64,000 nt of DNA. Origin: Sipunculus nudus. Lineage: Eukaryota; Annelida; Sipuncula; Golfingiida; Sipunculidae. A program made the position numbers and the translations under genes. The stretch is taken from contig CM049320.1 in assembly GCA_026874595.1 (NCBI GenBank), positions 51,536,714 to 51,600,713 on the forward strand, read 5' to 3'. Positions 36,110 through 47,929 of this stretch are shown piece by piece; position 1 is the stretch's first letter, and every line of letters starts with the position of its first letter. The notes below the pieces were generated by a model that was not told where the DNA came from, searched no databases, and was given only the letters and a program-made list of their open reading frames with translations.

Positions 36110-36400
36110 GGTTCTGAATAAGCTTGGAGGGAGGGGGATCACGTGAACATGACGACACAACCCGGACGGTATATAGAAGTCACGTTTACCTGGATTTTCT
36201 TTGAATAGCGTTGAGCGTCTTGGAATCGTAACACGTAACTTAATTGTCTCACTTCGTACACTTGGTGTGGTTGGACTTTTTCTTAGTGACCAGCTGAGGT
36301 GAACGGAGACAGACGATTCTCACATAATTTGTGGCCTGTCATCGTATTCCGGACGGTAACCTGTAAACGTATGTAGCTAAAATTATCAAACCATGTTCTG
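36110..36400 (+). promoter_or_regulatory. Candidate promoter-like block in copy A (E-box plus TATA)
   Basis: GGATCACGTGAAC (palindromic E-box CACGTG at about 36139) is followed by GGTATATAGAAG (about 36168). The conserved downstream block TGAATAGCGTTGAGCGTCTT and GGTGAACGGAGACAGACG comes next. The same order is kept in copy B (42770-42960) with GATATATAAAAG. No open frame follows, so promoter activity is inference only. Confidence 0.35.
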
Positions 36401-37034
36401 TTCACAATGTGTAAATATAACAGTGTATTTTTGGACTTGTAACTTTCTTCTGTATTTACGATTGTGTAGCCGCACTATAACTGTTGGACATAAGGGATAT
36501 ATTTTGTCTCTACAATTCAACTAAACAAACAAAAGCAGAAAAAATAAAGGATGAATACAAATCCTTTGAAACTTGAAAACTTTGAAAAATGTTCAGTCAA
36601 ATTTATGTTGAGAGTAATTGTTTCAAATTATTTAATTATATAAATTAAATTTATTTATGTAATATTAATGGATATGCAGACACATGGTATTGATGCATAT
36701 TTGTTTCATTTATTTCAATTAAAATTATAAGTTCTCAAAAGACCTATCAAATAAAAATATTATTATTTAATATTGATTAACACGATTAATGTCAATCAAA
36801 AGGAAATACTACCTAAACAATAAAGAAATTTGATCACAAATATATATTCTGTTAAGATAAATCATACAAAAATAGCAGGTTGCGTTTGCTGTGCACTGAT
36901 AGTACTATTATGGTCATTAGACGTGAAATTGATTTCGGTGTTTAAAAATAAATTACAATTGTTTATGTCAATTTGTATCCGTAATTACCAGGTTCATGCA
37001 GAGATGGATATATTATTAATTATTATCATTATTC

Positions 37035-37145
37035 TTATTAAAGTAGTAGCAGTGGTAGCAGTAGTAATAGTAGTCATGTTAGTAGTAATTATAATAGTTG
37101 TAACAGTAATAGTACTTCTAGTAGTAATAATAGTAGTAATAGATT
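37035..37145 (+). repeat. AGT/AAT trinucleotide array (copy A)
   Basis: AGTAGTAGCAGTGG and AGTAGTAATAATAG units, orthologous in position to 43640-43785. Confidence 0.9.
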
Positions 37146-37616
37146 GAAATAAGGAAAATGGAACGCTCCCATCCTTTTTTTCGACAAAATATTTTGGACG
37201 TTTTGACTATTATATGCGATAAATGGCATCCCTATTTATCTGCATGCAAGAGTGTGTCACTCCTGTCACACTTTTTTTCATTTGCCGGTGCTGATCCCTC
37301 ACCTTCGGCTGTTCTAAAATCCGGCATCCGACCCGTTAGGTCGTAATTGAGCCTAGTGGCTGTGTACAGTTCGTGTGGACCAGTTGAAATGTATTATATC
37401 ATGACTTTGTACCACTAATTTTGGCTTGGTCGGGGGACTAATTAAAAACTGAAGATACACTGAAGACTAAAGATCCATATATACGTATAAACGTATGCCT
37501 ATGCAGCCCTTTTAGATCTCTCACGTTAGCGATTGAAAACGCTTACACATACAGCGGACGGGAAAATTACAAACGCTGACGTCAGTGATAGGATTTTCTT
37601 CTGGCAGATGACATCT

Positions 37617-38065
37617 TTACTCCTGCAGGTCTCTACTTTAGGCCCAGTGCTTGCTGTATACGTACTGTATACGCATACGTATTAATAGAATCACAGGCGT
37701 CCGTTCTTCTAGCTGCATATGCATTGGCACTGCTGCAGTGCATCCGCATACATACGCCTTGTTATGTATGTTTGAGAAATTTGATGTTTCTATTAAGCAG
37801 ATGCTGAGTGAACTCAGGGTTACAGTTTGTTCATTTGCCCATATTCTTTATAAAGCAACTTATTTAACTAGTCCACAGGCGCTTCAATTGCTAATAGTGT
37901 AGATTTCGGTTTAATTTCTTACCTTTCTCTACTCCTGCAGGTCTCTACTATAGGCCCAGTGTTTGCAGCATACGTACTGTATACGCATACGTATTAATGG
38001 AATCACAGGCGTCCGTTTTTCCAGCTGAATATGCATAGGCACTGCTGCAGTGCATACGCATACGT
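37617..38065 (+). repeat. Direct repeat of about 140 bases (two units, about 312 apart)
   Basis: The units 37617-37755 and 37929-38065 share CTCCTGCAGGTCTCTACT, TACGTACTGTATACGCATAC and GGCACTGCTGCAGTGCAT. They are rich in palindromic TACGTA, GTATAC and CTGCAG. Confidence 0.85.
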
Positions 38066-38192
38066 ACCGCTGCGCATGCATGGAATGTAAAAAATAATAA
38101 CAGTCAGATAATTATAGTTACACTTACATGACCTCGAAAAGTAACAAATTAAACCGAAATCCACACTATTAGCAATTGAAGCGCCTGTGCCC
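37870..38192. repeat. Inverted repeat (48-base arms) around the second unit
   Basis: The arm from ACAGGCGCTTCAATTGCTAA (about 37874) has its reverse complement ending TTAGCAATTGAAGCGCCTGT (about 38190). About 46 of 48 positions match. The loop holds the second direct unit. Confidence 0.8.
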
Positions 38193-38387
38193 TAGTTTTC
38201 ATAAGTTGCATTATTTAGAATATGGGCAAGTGAACACAGGGCCTTGTTATGATTGTTTGACAAATTTGATGTTTCTATTAAAGGGGCCCAATCACCTACC
38301 TGACCTTTATAAAATAAAGGTTATCCCTTTGAGCTTTTATGAAAATAGGCCAGAAAATGGGGTATCACCGAACTCAGGCTGCTAGTT

Positions 38388-38615
38388 TTGTTTATATCGA
38401 CATGTTTATAATATGTGGGGGCCCACCAAAATAATCAAATTAAATTCAACAATGGCATCTGACAAAAAGTCAGATAAGCCAGAGCTCTGCAAATGGCATT
38501 TAGCAACAAGACACCTTTCTAACTCCGCATACATGCAACCTACAAACTTAGGTTACATATTTTCCCCGTTTGTCAACATCGCTGTGTTTACAAACATGTT
38601 GTTGATAAACAAGTA
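38388..38615 (+). repeat. Dispersed repeat shared with 14897-15135
   Basis: Second copy, inside segmental copy B in a stretch with no counterpart in copy A. Confidence 0.7.
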
Positions 38616-41610
38616 CAAACTTCCTTCAAGAAGGCCTATAAGAACTTTTCACAACTAAAATTACCCTTATTTCATTTATATAGACATAGAGGAAGCCACA
38701 AATCACATAAATTCTTTTTCAAAAGGTAGGTAAATGGGCACCTCTAAGCAGATCCTGAGTTAACTCAGGGTTACAGTTTGGTCTTACCCTTGTGCCCCCC
38801 CCCCCCCCCGGCCCATAGCAAATTCCTGGATCCGCCAATGACGACGGAATTCTGTCTACCAATACATAATACAGTGATGTAACCTTCGGCCCATCAGATC
38901 TGTGATTCCGAATTGGCACTGACGTTATATCGCCCATGTGTGTTCAAGACGGATAATCTAGGGGTCATCAGGTACACTTCTCTCGACCTCTCTCATTCAC
39001 TCACAACACGCACCTGGGCGAGTCAAAACATTTCTTCTGTAAATCACGTCCTGATTTACTGCGCCATTTATGCTTGAGTATGTTTAATTACCTTGTTTCT
39101 CTTTATACAACTCTCTCAAGACGGATATATGGGGATGAATCTTGCTTGTATCTTTGTAATGGCCATTTGCGCCCCCCCCCTTCGACCTAGACATATATAA
39201 TTAGTTGTACAGTATACGTTTAATACAAAAATATTACCAGATGACGTTATTACAGATTAAATTAAAAATAAATCTTAACATGCGAGGGTCCCTTTCATCC
39301 CTTCGACCTTTATAATGTTAATTGAATAGGCACATGTTTATAACAAACTGACAGCACTTCAATGACACTAAAACTTAAAGACTATCGCTTGGAGCCTGGT
39401 TCTGTTGGATATATGGAAAAAAATAGAAAACTTATAGAATCTACCAAGACTTGGCCTGAAACCAGTTTCTTACGCAAATACATGGTAAAATAAAATTGCA
39501 CCAGGCGCGATCAATAGCGTGAAAAACAAACATATGGCGTCCTGCACTACTCTCACAAATAACGATGGCGACCAAAAGTAATAATTCTAATTTATATGTA
39601 ATTAGTGACAAGTACATCTTTCTTTATTAAATGTAGGTTTTCGCGCACGCGCAGCTACAATTGGTTGGCATCTTTAAACTCACAAAAAAAGCAGTATATA
39701 AAGCTGGTGGAACCAAAGAGTCCCTGCAGGCACATTCCGTTAGACACATTGGTTTCTGTATAGTAAGACGCGCTTCATTATATTAATTAGACGTGGTGAT
39801 CTACTCTTTGAATGTGCACTATTTGACTGAGAGATGTCACCGTATGCATGTGACAGTTTCTTTTCCTCATTTTGATATAAAATGTACAAAATTGAAAGTA
39901 CAAATATTGACTGATAGATGTCAGCACGTGTAACCGTTCATTTTAATTAATGTAATGACAAAGAGTGATGAAGGATAATAGTTTCAAATCAAGAGTCATT
40001 TTTCTATTTCATAATCACGCATCCTATGAACCATTATTACAGTCATTTTCTGCATAAACATTAAGACAGACTAACAAGCGCTGTCAAAGGCACGACCTAC
40101 GCACTAAAACATTTATTGTATTGAACTGGAGCTCCCATTTTTCACATATGATTTTCTTTTTTTTTCAAAAGTTCGACAGGACAGATATGGGACTCTTACT
40201 GACAGTGGAACTTGTCCCAAGCCCTCCAAAGAAATAATTAAGTCAATTAATCATGCAGCATTCTCCTTAATAAAAGTAAAGTAGTAAAAGTCTCCAATTC
40301 CAAGAGTTTTTACACTTGCAAGTTAGCAAAACTTAACTTTCTATATGGGTCGACAAGTTTGTGTTAAAAGAGATTAACTATAAGTGTGTGTGGTCTTACA
40401 GGAGCGGATCCATGATTTTGGAAAGGGTGGGGGTGCAAGAAAGAAGGAATGCAGAGAAAACCTTTAAAAATTACTCAGATACGTAAAAGGCGACGGTCAA
40501 AGTCTTAAACATTTTAAACCCTTGGAAAAGGAAGGCTGAAAGCGGGAGATACAGACCCCCTGTCTGACATACGAGAATACCCCCCCCCCCCCCCCGCCCC
40601 GCATAGAGTCCTCTCATCACGCTTTCATGTTTTGTATACATGGTGTATCATGTTTCAGTGACACGGAATTAAACTGTTTATTTTTTGAACAAATGCTGCC
40701 CCTAATACTTATGAATGAGATGGCCTTCGGGCAGGGAAAGGAATAGTCCTGTGTCACAATGGCACATGATCCTTCAAAATATCAATAACCTACTTAATTT
40801 AACGGATTGCTCCTTTGGTGTTACATATAGTTCCATAACAATTCCATTAAAATCCGTTCCTAACTGTTTGCATAAAGACAAACCGACCAAATTAGAAACG
40901 AACCAAGAGGAAATCCTAATACCTTACTTGAAAGGTATTCTAATCGCCCGCTTACTCCATATTTTGTCCAAGAGGCCGTATAGAAAAAAAAATTATGTTA
41001 CGTATTGTACGAGGAGACTATTGGTACACATTCAGAATAAGCAGAATGGTTCAATCACAACTCACAATACCGACAGTAATTTTAACGCATCTCTCTAATT
41101 CCTGTTTATTGTGAATTTTTTGGGTCAAAAGGCTCGCGCACAAGTGACAAGTCAGCACCTGTGAGTGGAAGCATACGTAAAAAATTACAAAGTCTAATCA
41201 CTGGTACATCATTATCCAAGGTAACCATGGTTACTGTATGGGGCAGTTGTACGCTTGTACCATAATCGTCTAGTTGTGAGGTAGGTTTGTTTATACGAAA
41301 TTTGAAAATCGAGGGGATATTATTATATCTATTTCATAGTTTTATCATTGATTTCATTATCTACATCACATCTTTTTACGATTTTATTTTGAGTAGAACG
41401 GAATTCTAGAGGCCTTATAAAACTAAGAGGGAATGCTTCCAAAACCATACGTATTTATATTCCAATAACAGACGTATATAAAATATATATATATTTACTT
41501 ATATATATTGGAACCTATATTTTGACAATTGTGTAATATGACCACCTGTCTACTAAGACCACACTGGACGGAACCTAATAGAACCCGCTGTGAGGATGTT
41601 GTATTTGTGT

Positions 41611-41615
41611 GTGTA

Positions 41616-41665
<50 letters not shown>

Positions 41666-41692
41666 AGAGAGAGAGAGAGAAAGAAAGAGGGA
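41611..41692 (+). repeat. (AG)n microsatellite
   Basis: An AG-rich tract after TGTGTGTGTATGTGTGTG, homologous in position to 35769-35800 of copy A, where it is much shorter. Confidence 0.9.
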
Positions 41693-42231
41693 GCCTTGTA
41701 AAGGCATCCACTGTATATATATATGAAATTAATATATAATCATATAGTGTGCGTACGTGTGTATGCATTAGCCGCATGTGTGAGTGTGTCAAATAATCCA
41801 GTTCTACTGTATTGCAGGCTGATGAGACTGTTATCACCGTTTTTTTAGTCCTGCATGCAGTGCAGAGCGTGTTGTTTTACGTTTTTAAGTATAACGTAAA
41901 CTTGAGCACACGCATTGTACAGAATAAGCGATTCATGCATATAATGCATATATAATTATCTAATTTTATGCATGAATACATAAGATAACTTTAAGTAGTT
42001 GTTTTGTATAGTGTTTAGTTCGGTTTAGCAGTGCCGTTGTCTTTATACTTCATTGCGATGGACGGGGTACAACGGTAAATAGTTACAGCCCAAGATCGTT
42101 ACAGGCAAACAATAAAAATGGTCAGACAGAATAGTAACAGTTAGAGGAAAAATATGACATAGCAGCTTTAAGTCAGAAATAAAGCGTCAGATCATGTACG
42201 TTGACAGGAGAGTATATGGTATTTGCCGTAA

Positions 42232-42232
<1 letters not shown>

Positions 42233-42298
<66 letters not shown>
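42233..42298. repeat. (AT)n microsatellite
   Basis: About 66 bases of AT, in a part of copy B without a counterpart in A. Confidence 0.95.
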
Positions 42299-42299
<1 letters not shown>

Positions 42300-42769
42300 T
42301 TTTTAAAACACGATGTGCTGTCGTGTCATGCGACTCTTAACAATGATAATGTCCTGACACCGCACCTTATAAATGTCACCTGGAATCCGGGCTTGTTTTG
42401 TTAGACTTTAATAACATACGTCAGGTGCTGCTTGGTATTGACACATAACCAAATACTCGGAAAGTCTAGAAAATATAATGGTAAATACTATATGCAATAT
42501 GAGGAACACTTTAATATTGCCACAATTTCAAATGAAAAATCAGCTTTCCTGGAATATGCTGCTATATGCGTATGCTAATCAACTAGTTGTTGACAGACTA
42601 AGTGTTTCATTATATGTACAGCGCCGCTTTCCCATTTACAGATATTAAGTGTGAGCATATTATGACAGTGTTGTAGCCAATTCAATTCTTAGTAAAACAA
42701 TCCGTATTGCGGGAGGGGGCATTTTGATACGCCAATTGCAACAGGCTTCTGAATAACGTTTGGAGGGAG

Positions 42770-42980
42770 GGGAATCACGTGACCATGACTATACACAACC
42801 CTGACGATATATAAAAGTCATGTTTGCCCAGAGTTTCTATGAATAGCGTTGGGCGTCTTTTAATCGTAACGCGAAACTGAATTGTCTCACTTTGTACACT
42901 TGGTGTATTTAAACTAATTCTAAGAGAACCATCCGAGGTGAACGGAGACAGACGATTCTCACGGTATCCTAAAAACGTAT
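42770..42980 (+). promoter_or_regulatory. Candidate promoter-like block in copy B (E-box plus TATA)
   Basis: AATCACGTGACC, then GATATATAAAAGTC at about 42807, then the TGAATAGCGTTGGGCGTCTT block, as in copy A. It lacks about 31 bases present in copy A after ATTCTCAC. Confidence 0.35.
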
Positions 42981-43639
42981 GTAGCTTAGTGCTAAACCAC
43001 CATGTTCTATACATGTGAATAAGTATATAACTGTGAATGTGAGGAGTTGGAACTTTCTCCTGCATTTGCGATTGAATGGCCGCACGATAAATGTTGAATA
43101 TAATAGATTTATTCTGTCTCAACATTTACATCAATAGAAAATCGAGGGCGGCGAATGCTAATCCCTATTGATTAGGATCAATAAAATTTATTTTAAGGAT
43201 AATCTATCGAATTGATTAATTGGATAAATTAAACTTAATCATGTAATAATAATGTATACATGTATTGTGTTGATGAATATGTGTATTATTTGCTTCAATT
43301 ATAATTATAAATAATAAAATACCTAACAGATAACAAGATTGTTATTTTATATTGATTACCATGATTAATGTCAATCATAAGGAAATACTACCGATAACAA
43401 AAAAAAAAAAAATATCGCACATATGTATTCCGTCAAGATAAATCGCACTACAATGAAGAATGCGTGTGCTGTTGTCTTGTAGTACTATTATTGTTATTAG
43501 AGGTTGAATTAATTTCGGTGTTAAAAAAAAATTGCAATTGTTTGTGTCCATTTGTATCAATAATTACCAGGCTCACACAGAGATGGATATATTCTTCTTC
43601 TTTTTCATCTTCTTCTTATTATTATTTTATTATTATTCT

Positions 43640-43785
43640 TAATATTGTAGTAGTAGTAATAATAATAAAAATAGAAGTAGCAGAAGTAGTAGCAGTAGTA
43701 ATTGTAGTAGTGGTTGTATTAATTATAATAGTAGTAGTAGTAATAGTACTAGTAGTAGTAATAATAGTAATATTAGATTAAGATA
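43640..43785 (+). repeat. AGT/AAT trinucleotide array (copy B)
   Basis: GTAGTAGTAATAATAAT-like repeats inside duplication copy B, in the same position as the array at 37035-37145 of copy A. The hydrophobic Val/Ile open frames here are repeat artefacts. Confidence 0.9.
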
Positions 43786-44764
43786 GGGCACATAGGGGCA
43801 CTCACACTCGGTTTTTTTTTCGACAAAACATTTAGGACATAGACATATTACATGCGATAAATGTAAGATGAATGCGATGAATGCAAGAGTGTGTCACTCC
43901 TGTCACACTTGTTTACCTTTGGTAGTGCTGATCCGACACTCTCCCCTGTTCTAAGATCTGGCATCCGACCTGTCACATGGTAATGGGGTCTAGTGGCTGT
44001 CTACAGTCCGTGTGGACCAGTTCAAATGTATTATAGTTACATAATTTTGTACAACAAACGTTGGCTTGGTCGGAGGACTGAAGACTGAAGATGCACTGAA
44101 CGGAAGACCCATATAAACGTAATCGTATATATGTATGCGTATGCGGCACGTTTCGGTCTCTCACGGTAGCGATGGAAAACGCGTACGCAAGGTAACGGAC
44201 GGGAAAATTCCAAAGTTTGACGTCAGTGAAAGGGTATTTCTCTGGCAGATGACTTCTCAACTCCTGCAGCTCTATATTAGGCCAAACTCTTGCTGCATAC
44301 GTTCCGTATACGCATATTATGCTGAAGGCCAAACTATAATAACTGTCGCCACCTTGCGGAGATGTTATTATATATAACATCATAATTCAAGGACACATTT
44401 CGGTTTGTTAAAAGCAAGTGGTTGGTACAAAGCACTTGAGGTACACCTTAACAATATTACTAGTAGCAATCAAGAATCGTGTTGCCTAATCAACACATGC
44501 GGTACAGGTATACACTAGAGCTGACGGGTTCAAGGTCAGATAGATTCATAATCGTTTTCATCTTGTCCATACTAGTTTGGGCAGCTGTTGTGAGGGACCA
44601 TGACCACATGGGGCTTATTTCAACTATAGAGGGAGCTCTGTAATTTCCCCAGTTGTCACAGTAAATGCATGGGACCGTATGTGAAGAAGGCAGGGTTCTT
44701 GTAACAGAGGATAGATAGGGCAGTTCATGAATACACAGAATAAAAGTCGGATCCGACGTATTCT

Positions 44765-45275
44765 GTTTATTCTGGTTACTACTATTACTACAACTGATAC
44801 TAGCACTATTACTACCACCTCCTCTATTACTACTACTATTACTACTACTACCACTAGTCTTTTACTACTTCTACCCCTATTTCTCCTTTTACTACTATAA
44901 CTACTACTATTACTAATACTTCCATGGTTACTACTATTACTACTACTAATTTTCCACTACTATTCCAACTACTACTATTACTAATACTACTATTGTAATA
45001 CTACTATACAATTACTACTATTGCTATAACTACTACTATTACTAATGCTGTTACTACTATTACTACTTCTAAAACTGTCACTACAGTAGTACTTCTACCA
45101 CTTCCACTACTGTTACTACTATTAATTCTACTACTTTCACTACTATTATTACCACTACGACTAATCCTAATACGTCTACTACTACTATTTCTATATTTCT
45201 CTGACTAATACTTCTATTAAAACTACAATTACTACTTCTACTTCTTCTGCTACTTCTGCCACTTCTACTATTACC
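44765..45275 (+). repeat. ACT/ATT-rich trinucleotide array
   Basis: About 510 bases built from ACT, ATT and TTACTACTA units with scattered interruptions. It is the inverse complement in type of the shorter AGT arrays at 37035-37145 and 43640-43785. Confidence 0.9.
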
Positions 45276-45784
45276 AATGATAATAACAGCGTAAATAAGT
45301 GTAAGCTGTTTATTTTAATCATTAAGAGTGATAAAAATATGTTTATTTATTTTTTCTATGATTTCATTTTAATTTGTATACCATGGAAAAAAAGGTATAC
45401 AATGATTCACACTACGGCCAACATCAGGGTCTAGATCCAGAGGGGCCCTAGGACTCTTCACCCAAGGGGTGCATCCTGACCGCACTACCCGTCACCCTAC
45501 AGTTTGGGAGAGAACACAAAGGCTAACCGGCCAATTTAGGCAATCTTCGGATCTCCGTCGGCGAACATCAACGGAAAAGCAACGCTTTCTATGGGCCCAA
45601 TCTAAAGCAGAGCTGCCAGATCAGTCTGCTCGATACGAGATTTCAGAGATTGATTGAGGTTCCGCAGACCACCAGAACTAAAGCCGGACTGTTTCTCCCC
45701 TTCAGGGCCTCGGTACTAAAGATAAAATCGACATGCATGGAATTTGGAGATCTTACGGAGACCTTCTTAGAATTCAATTAGCGA

Positions 45785-46200
45785 GTGTTGCAAGAAGATT
45801 ACTCTCCGGCAACGGGTAAAGAGATGTTTTCTTCTAAACCTTGGCCAGAAGGCCACTTATGGAGCCCAAGACATTTAAGGCAGACCTCTCTGCCTAAACT
45901 CATTCCGCATCCGCCGATTAAGTCAGTGCCTTCTACGGCGAAGCAGCACGGCATGTGGGCCGATCAGTTTAAATCAGCTCAGCAGAGCTTTCTATCGTCG
46001 GAGCTACAAGAGCTCTACGCCCAACCGTTTACAGGCTCGACCCTCTTCGGAGAAAAGTTAAAGGAAGTTTATCAAAAAAGCCTTAGCTGGAGCGGAACAG
46101 TCCTCAAAGACGGCTCGTTTACAGTTAGTCAAGAAACGTATCTCAAAAAGATTTCCGGGTCGGCGTCCATTCATTAAGCGCCCTCCTGAACAACCGTTAC
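45785..46200 (+). pseudogene. DIRS-like gag region
   Basis: An open frame of 130 codons rich in Ser, Pro and Lys without a domain I can name. It is assigned to gag by position ahead of the RT. It runs out near 46177, where a frame shift leads into an Arg/Pro-rich stretch (46180-46340) typical of Gag tails. A segment near 46356-46440 has the conserved PVGGRLS-type motif that lies just before the DIRS RT, in another frame. Confidence 0.55.
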
Positions 46201-46535
46201 TCGGGTCACCGATAGAGACCTAGGCCCGTCCTTCCTCCAGAGTCTAACAGACCGAAGAATCAGCCCTTTCAGCCCCGCGGCGCTAGAACCGCTCGTTCCC
46301 GCTGGCCCTCCTCCAGAGGCCGCGGCTCGCGTAGAACTAAGGAAAGCTGCAAGCCCAATGGGCGGTCGTCTCAGCTGCGGCCTGGGCCAACATATCGTGC
46401 AACCGCTTCATTTTACGCACGATTGCTTAAGGGTATCGATAACGGTTTCTAGAAACACCTCCCCGGACTCAGTCTCCTCCATTCATCCGCACCCCCGGCT
46501 CTCCCGAGAAACGCACTGCATCGGCACAAGAAATC

Positions 46536-47095
46536 TTGAAAATGTTTAAAAAGGAGGCCATTCAGATAATAGAACCTAAGACCCCGGGGTTCTACTCGCA
46601 CCTGTTCCTCGTGAAGAAATCAAACGGAAAATGGCGGCAAATCATAGATCTGAAAGCTTTAAACAACAAGGTTATCACTCCTTTCCTCATGCACAATGTA
46701 CAATCAGTACTCCGAACTGTCCGACATCAGGATTGGGCGTTTACGTTAGACCTCGAGGACGCCTAGTTCCGTATACCGATCCACCCAGCCAGTCAACCTT
46801 ATCTCCGCTTTGCGTATCAGGGCCGAGTGTATCAGTTCCGGGTCCTTCATTTTGGTCTAAGCCCGGCGCTTGGAATCTTTACACAGATCATAGAAACTGA
46901 AGCGAAACAGCTTCGCTCGCTAGGCATTTCAGCAATTCCATATCTGGAGGACTGGCTGATTCACCAACAAAAACATTCGGTCCTCCTCCGTCAGCGTACT
47001 ATTGTCCTGGAGATAGTCCAGGCTCTCCGCTTTAAGGTCAACTTAAGGAAGTCTCATCTTTCGCCCAGTTAAACAGTTCTGCACTTAGGTGTAAG
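46536..47095 (+). pseudogene. DIRS-like reverse transcriptase
   Basis: One reading frame spans 46536-47072 with a single TAG at 46764. Motifs in order: GFYSHLFLVKKSNGKWRQII, DLKALN, TLDLEDA then stop, then F.IPIHP, YQFRVLHFGLSPALGIFTQI, PYLEDWLIHQ and FKVNLRKS. The stop replaces the Tyr of the usual D..DAYF motif. The catalytic box reads YLEDW, not YLDDW, so one essential Asp is Glu. A TAA at about 47071 interrupts the usual LHLG motif that follows. The enzyme cannot be active. Confidence 0.88.
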
Positions 47096-47399
47096 TATCA
47101 ACCTAGCGACTGGTCGAGCGTCCTGACCACTGGAGCCGGCCAACAAAATCTTAGTCACACTATCTCGGTGCATTCGGAGTTGTACGGTAACGACCAGCCT
47201 GGTTTCCAAAGTTCAAGGCAATCTCAATGGGGGTCGACCTTTATAGCTTACGGTCGTCTGCACATCCGCCCAGTCCAGATGTTGTTCAGAAAGCACCGTC
47301 TACATCTTTCGTCGCGCCCCTCCGCGGCCCACGTTCCCAGGAGGGATCTTACGCGAGTCCTTCGGCCTTGGAGATCGATCCAATTTCTGAAGCAGAGGG

Positions 47400-47874
47400 T
47401 ATCGTTTATACAGGTCCCTCCCGTGGAAATATGCATGGACGCGTCGCTCTTTGGCTGGGGAGCTCACCGTAGACAATCACGTCTGTCCGGCCTATGGTCG
47501 CCTCTAGAATTCGACTCCATATCAAGCTACTGGAGATCAGGGCCGTCAGTCTGGCTGTCACACTATGGAGGTCTGATTTACACGATCGTTATGTCGTTGT
47601 AAATTGCGACAACATCACCACTGTCACTTACATAAATCGAAATGGGGGAACGCGCTCCCGCTCTCTCCTCGAGGAGGCCTCAGCCCTCCTTCACTTGTGT
47701 CACGAGCTCGGCATCTCACTCCGAGCGATCCACATAGCGGGTGTCCGCAACACCTTAGCGGACTCACTATCGCGCCGGTCAGCTCCACTTTGGACGGAAT
47801 GGCAGCTACATCCCGAAGTCCTCCATTTTCACAGTCTTCTTTTGGTCGGTAGCCTTACGCTCCAATCCGGCTAG
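47400..47874 (+). pseudogene. DIRS-like RNase H domain
   Basis: Two frames are needed. MDASLFGWGAH (about 47430-47465) gives the first catalytic Asp. After a frameshift near 47480-47500 the next frame gives LLEIRAV (catalytic Glu), VVNCDNITTVTYINRNGG (Asp) and AGVRNTLADSLSR (last Asp). All four acidic residues are thus still present in the DNA. It is followed by a WTEWQLHPEV segment common in this family. Confidence 0.85.
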
Positions 47875-47929
47875 GTCCTTCACTCGGTCTTGGCATCTCC
47901 AACGTCCGCCTTACAAACCGCTCGCCCAG

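Larger units (their letters stand above)
31085..37690 (+). repeat. Segmental duplication, copy A
   Basis: It matches 38140-44330 in the same order and orientation over many blocks. Examples: GAATTCTGTCTACCAATACA (31279/38844), CGCGATCAATGGCGTG-like (31946/39505), CCTAACTGTTTGCATAAAG (33001/40858), TACTGTATGGGGCAGTTGTA (33410/41231), GGTGAACGGAGACAGACGAT (36297/42936), GATAAATGGCATC-like (37217/43854). Similarity looks like 75-85 % with many indels. No open frame is kept between copies, so I see no coding content. Copy A has about 2.2 kb (33470-35640) that is absent from B. Confidence 0.85.
38140..44330 (+). repeat. Segmental duplication, copy B
   Basis: Partner of 31085-37690. It starts with GTAACAAATTAAACC next to AGCAATTGAAGCGCCTGT, as in copy A (31097-31220, where an AT microsatellite is inserted). 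It has about 0.8 kb at 41700-42540 not found in A, including an AT run. It ends near GCATACG repeats at 44290-44325. Confidence 0.85.

Noticed and set aside
36830-37147. 105-codon frame with a long hydrophobic Val/Ile stretch, like a membrane protein
   Set aside because: The hydrophobic part is the AGT/AAT array read in one frame. The matching place in copy B (43464-43781) is frameshifted, so there is no coding conservation.
40715-41098. 127-codon frame in copy B
   Set aside because: The homologous block in copy A (32966-33193) needs frameshifts and has a different protein sequence. No domain.
43973-44383. 136-codon frame on the minus strand
   Set aside because: There is no domain, and the corresponding part of copy A has no matching frame.
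44765-45275. Serine/threonine-rich or mucin-like gene
   Set aside because: The ACT array has no sustained open frame on either strand and no splice signals with coding flanks.
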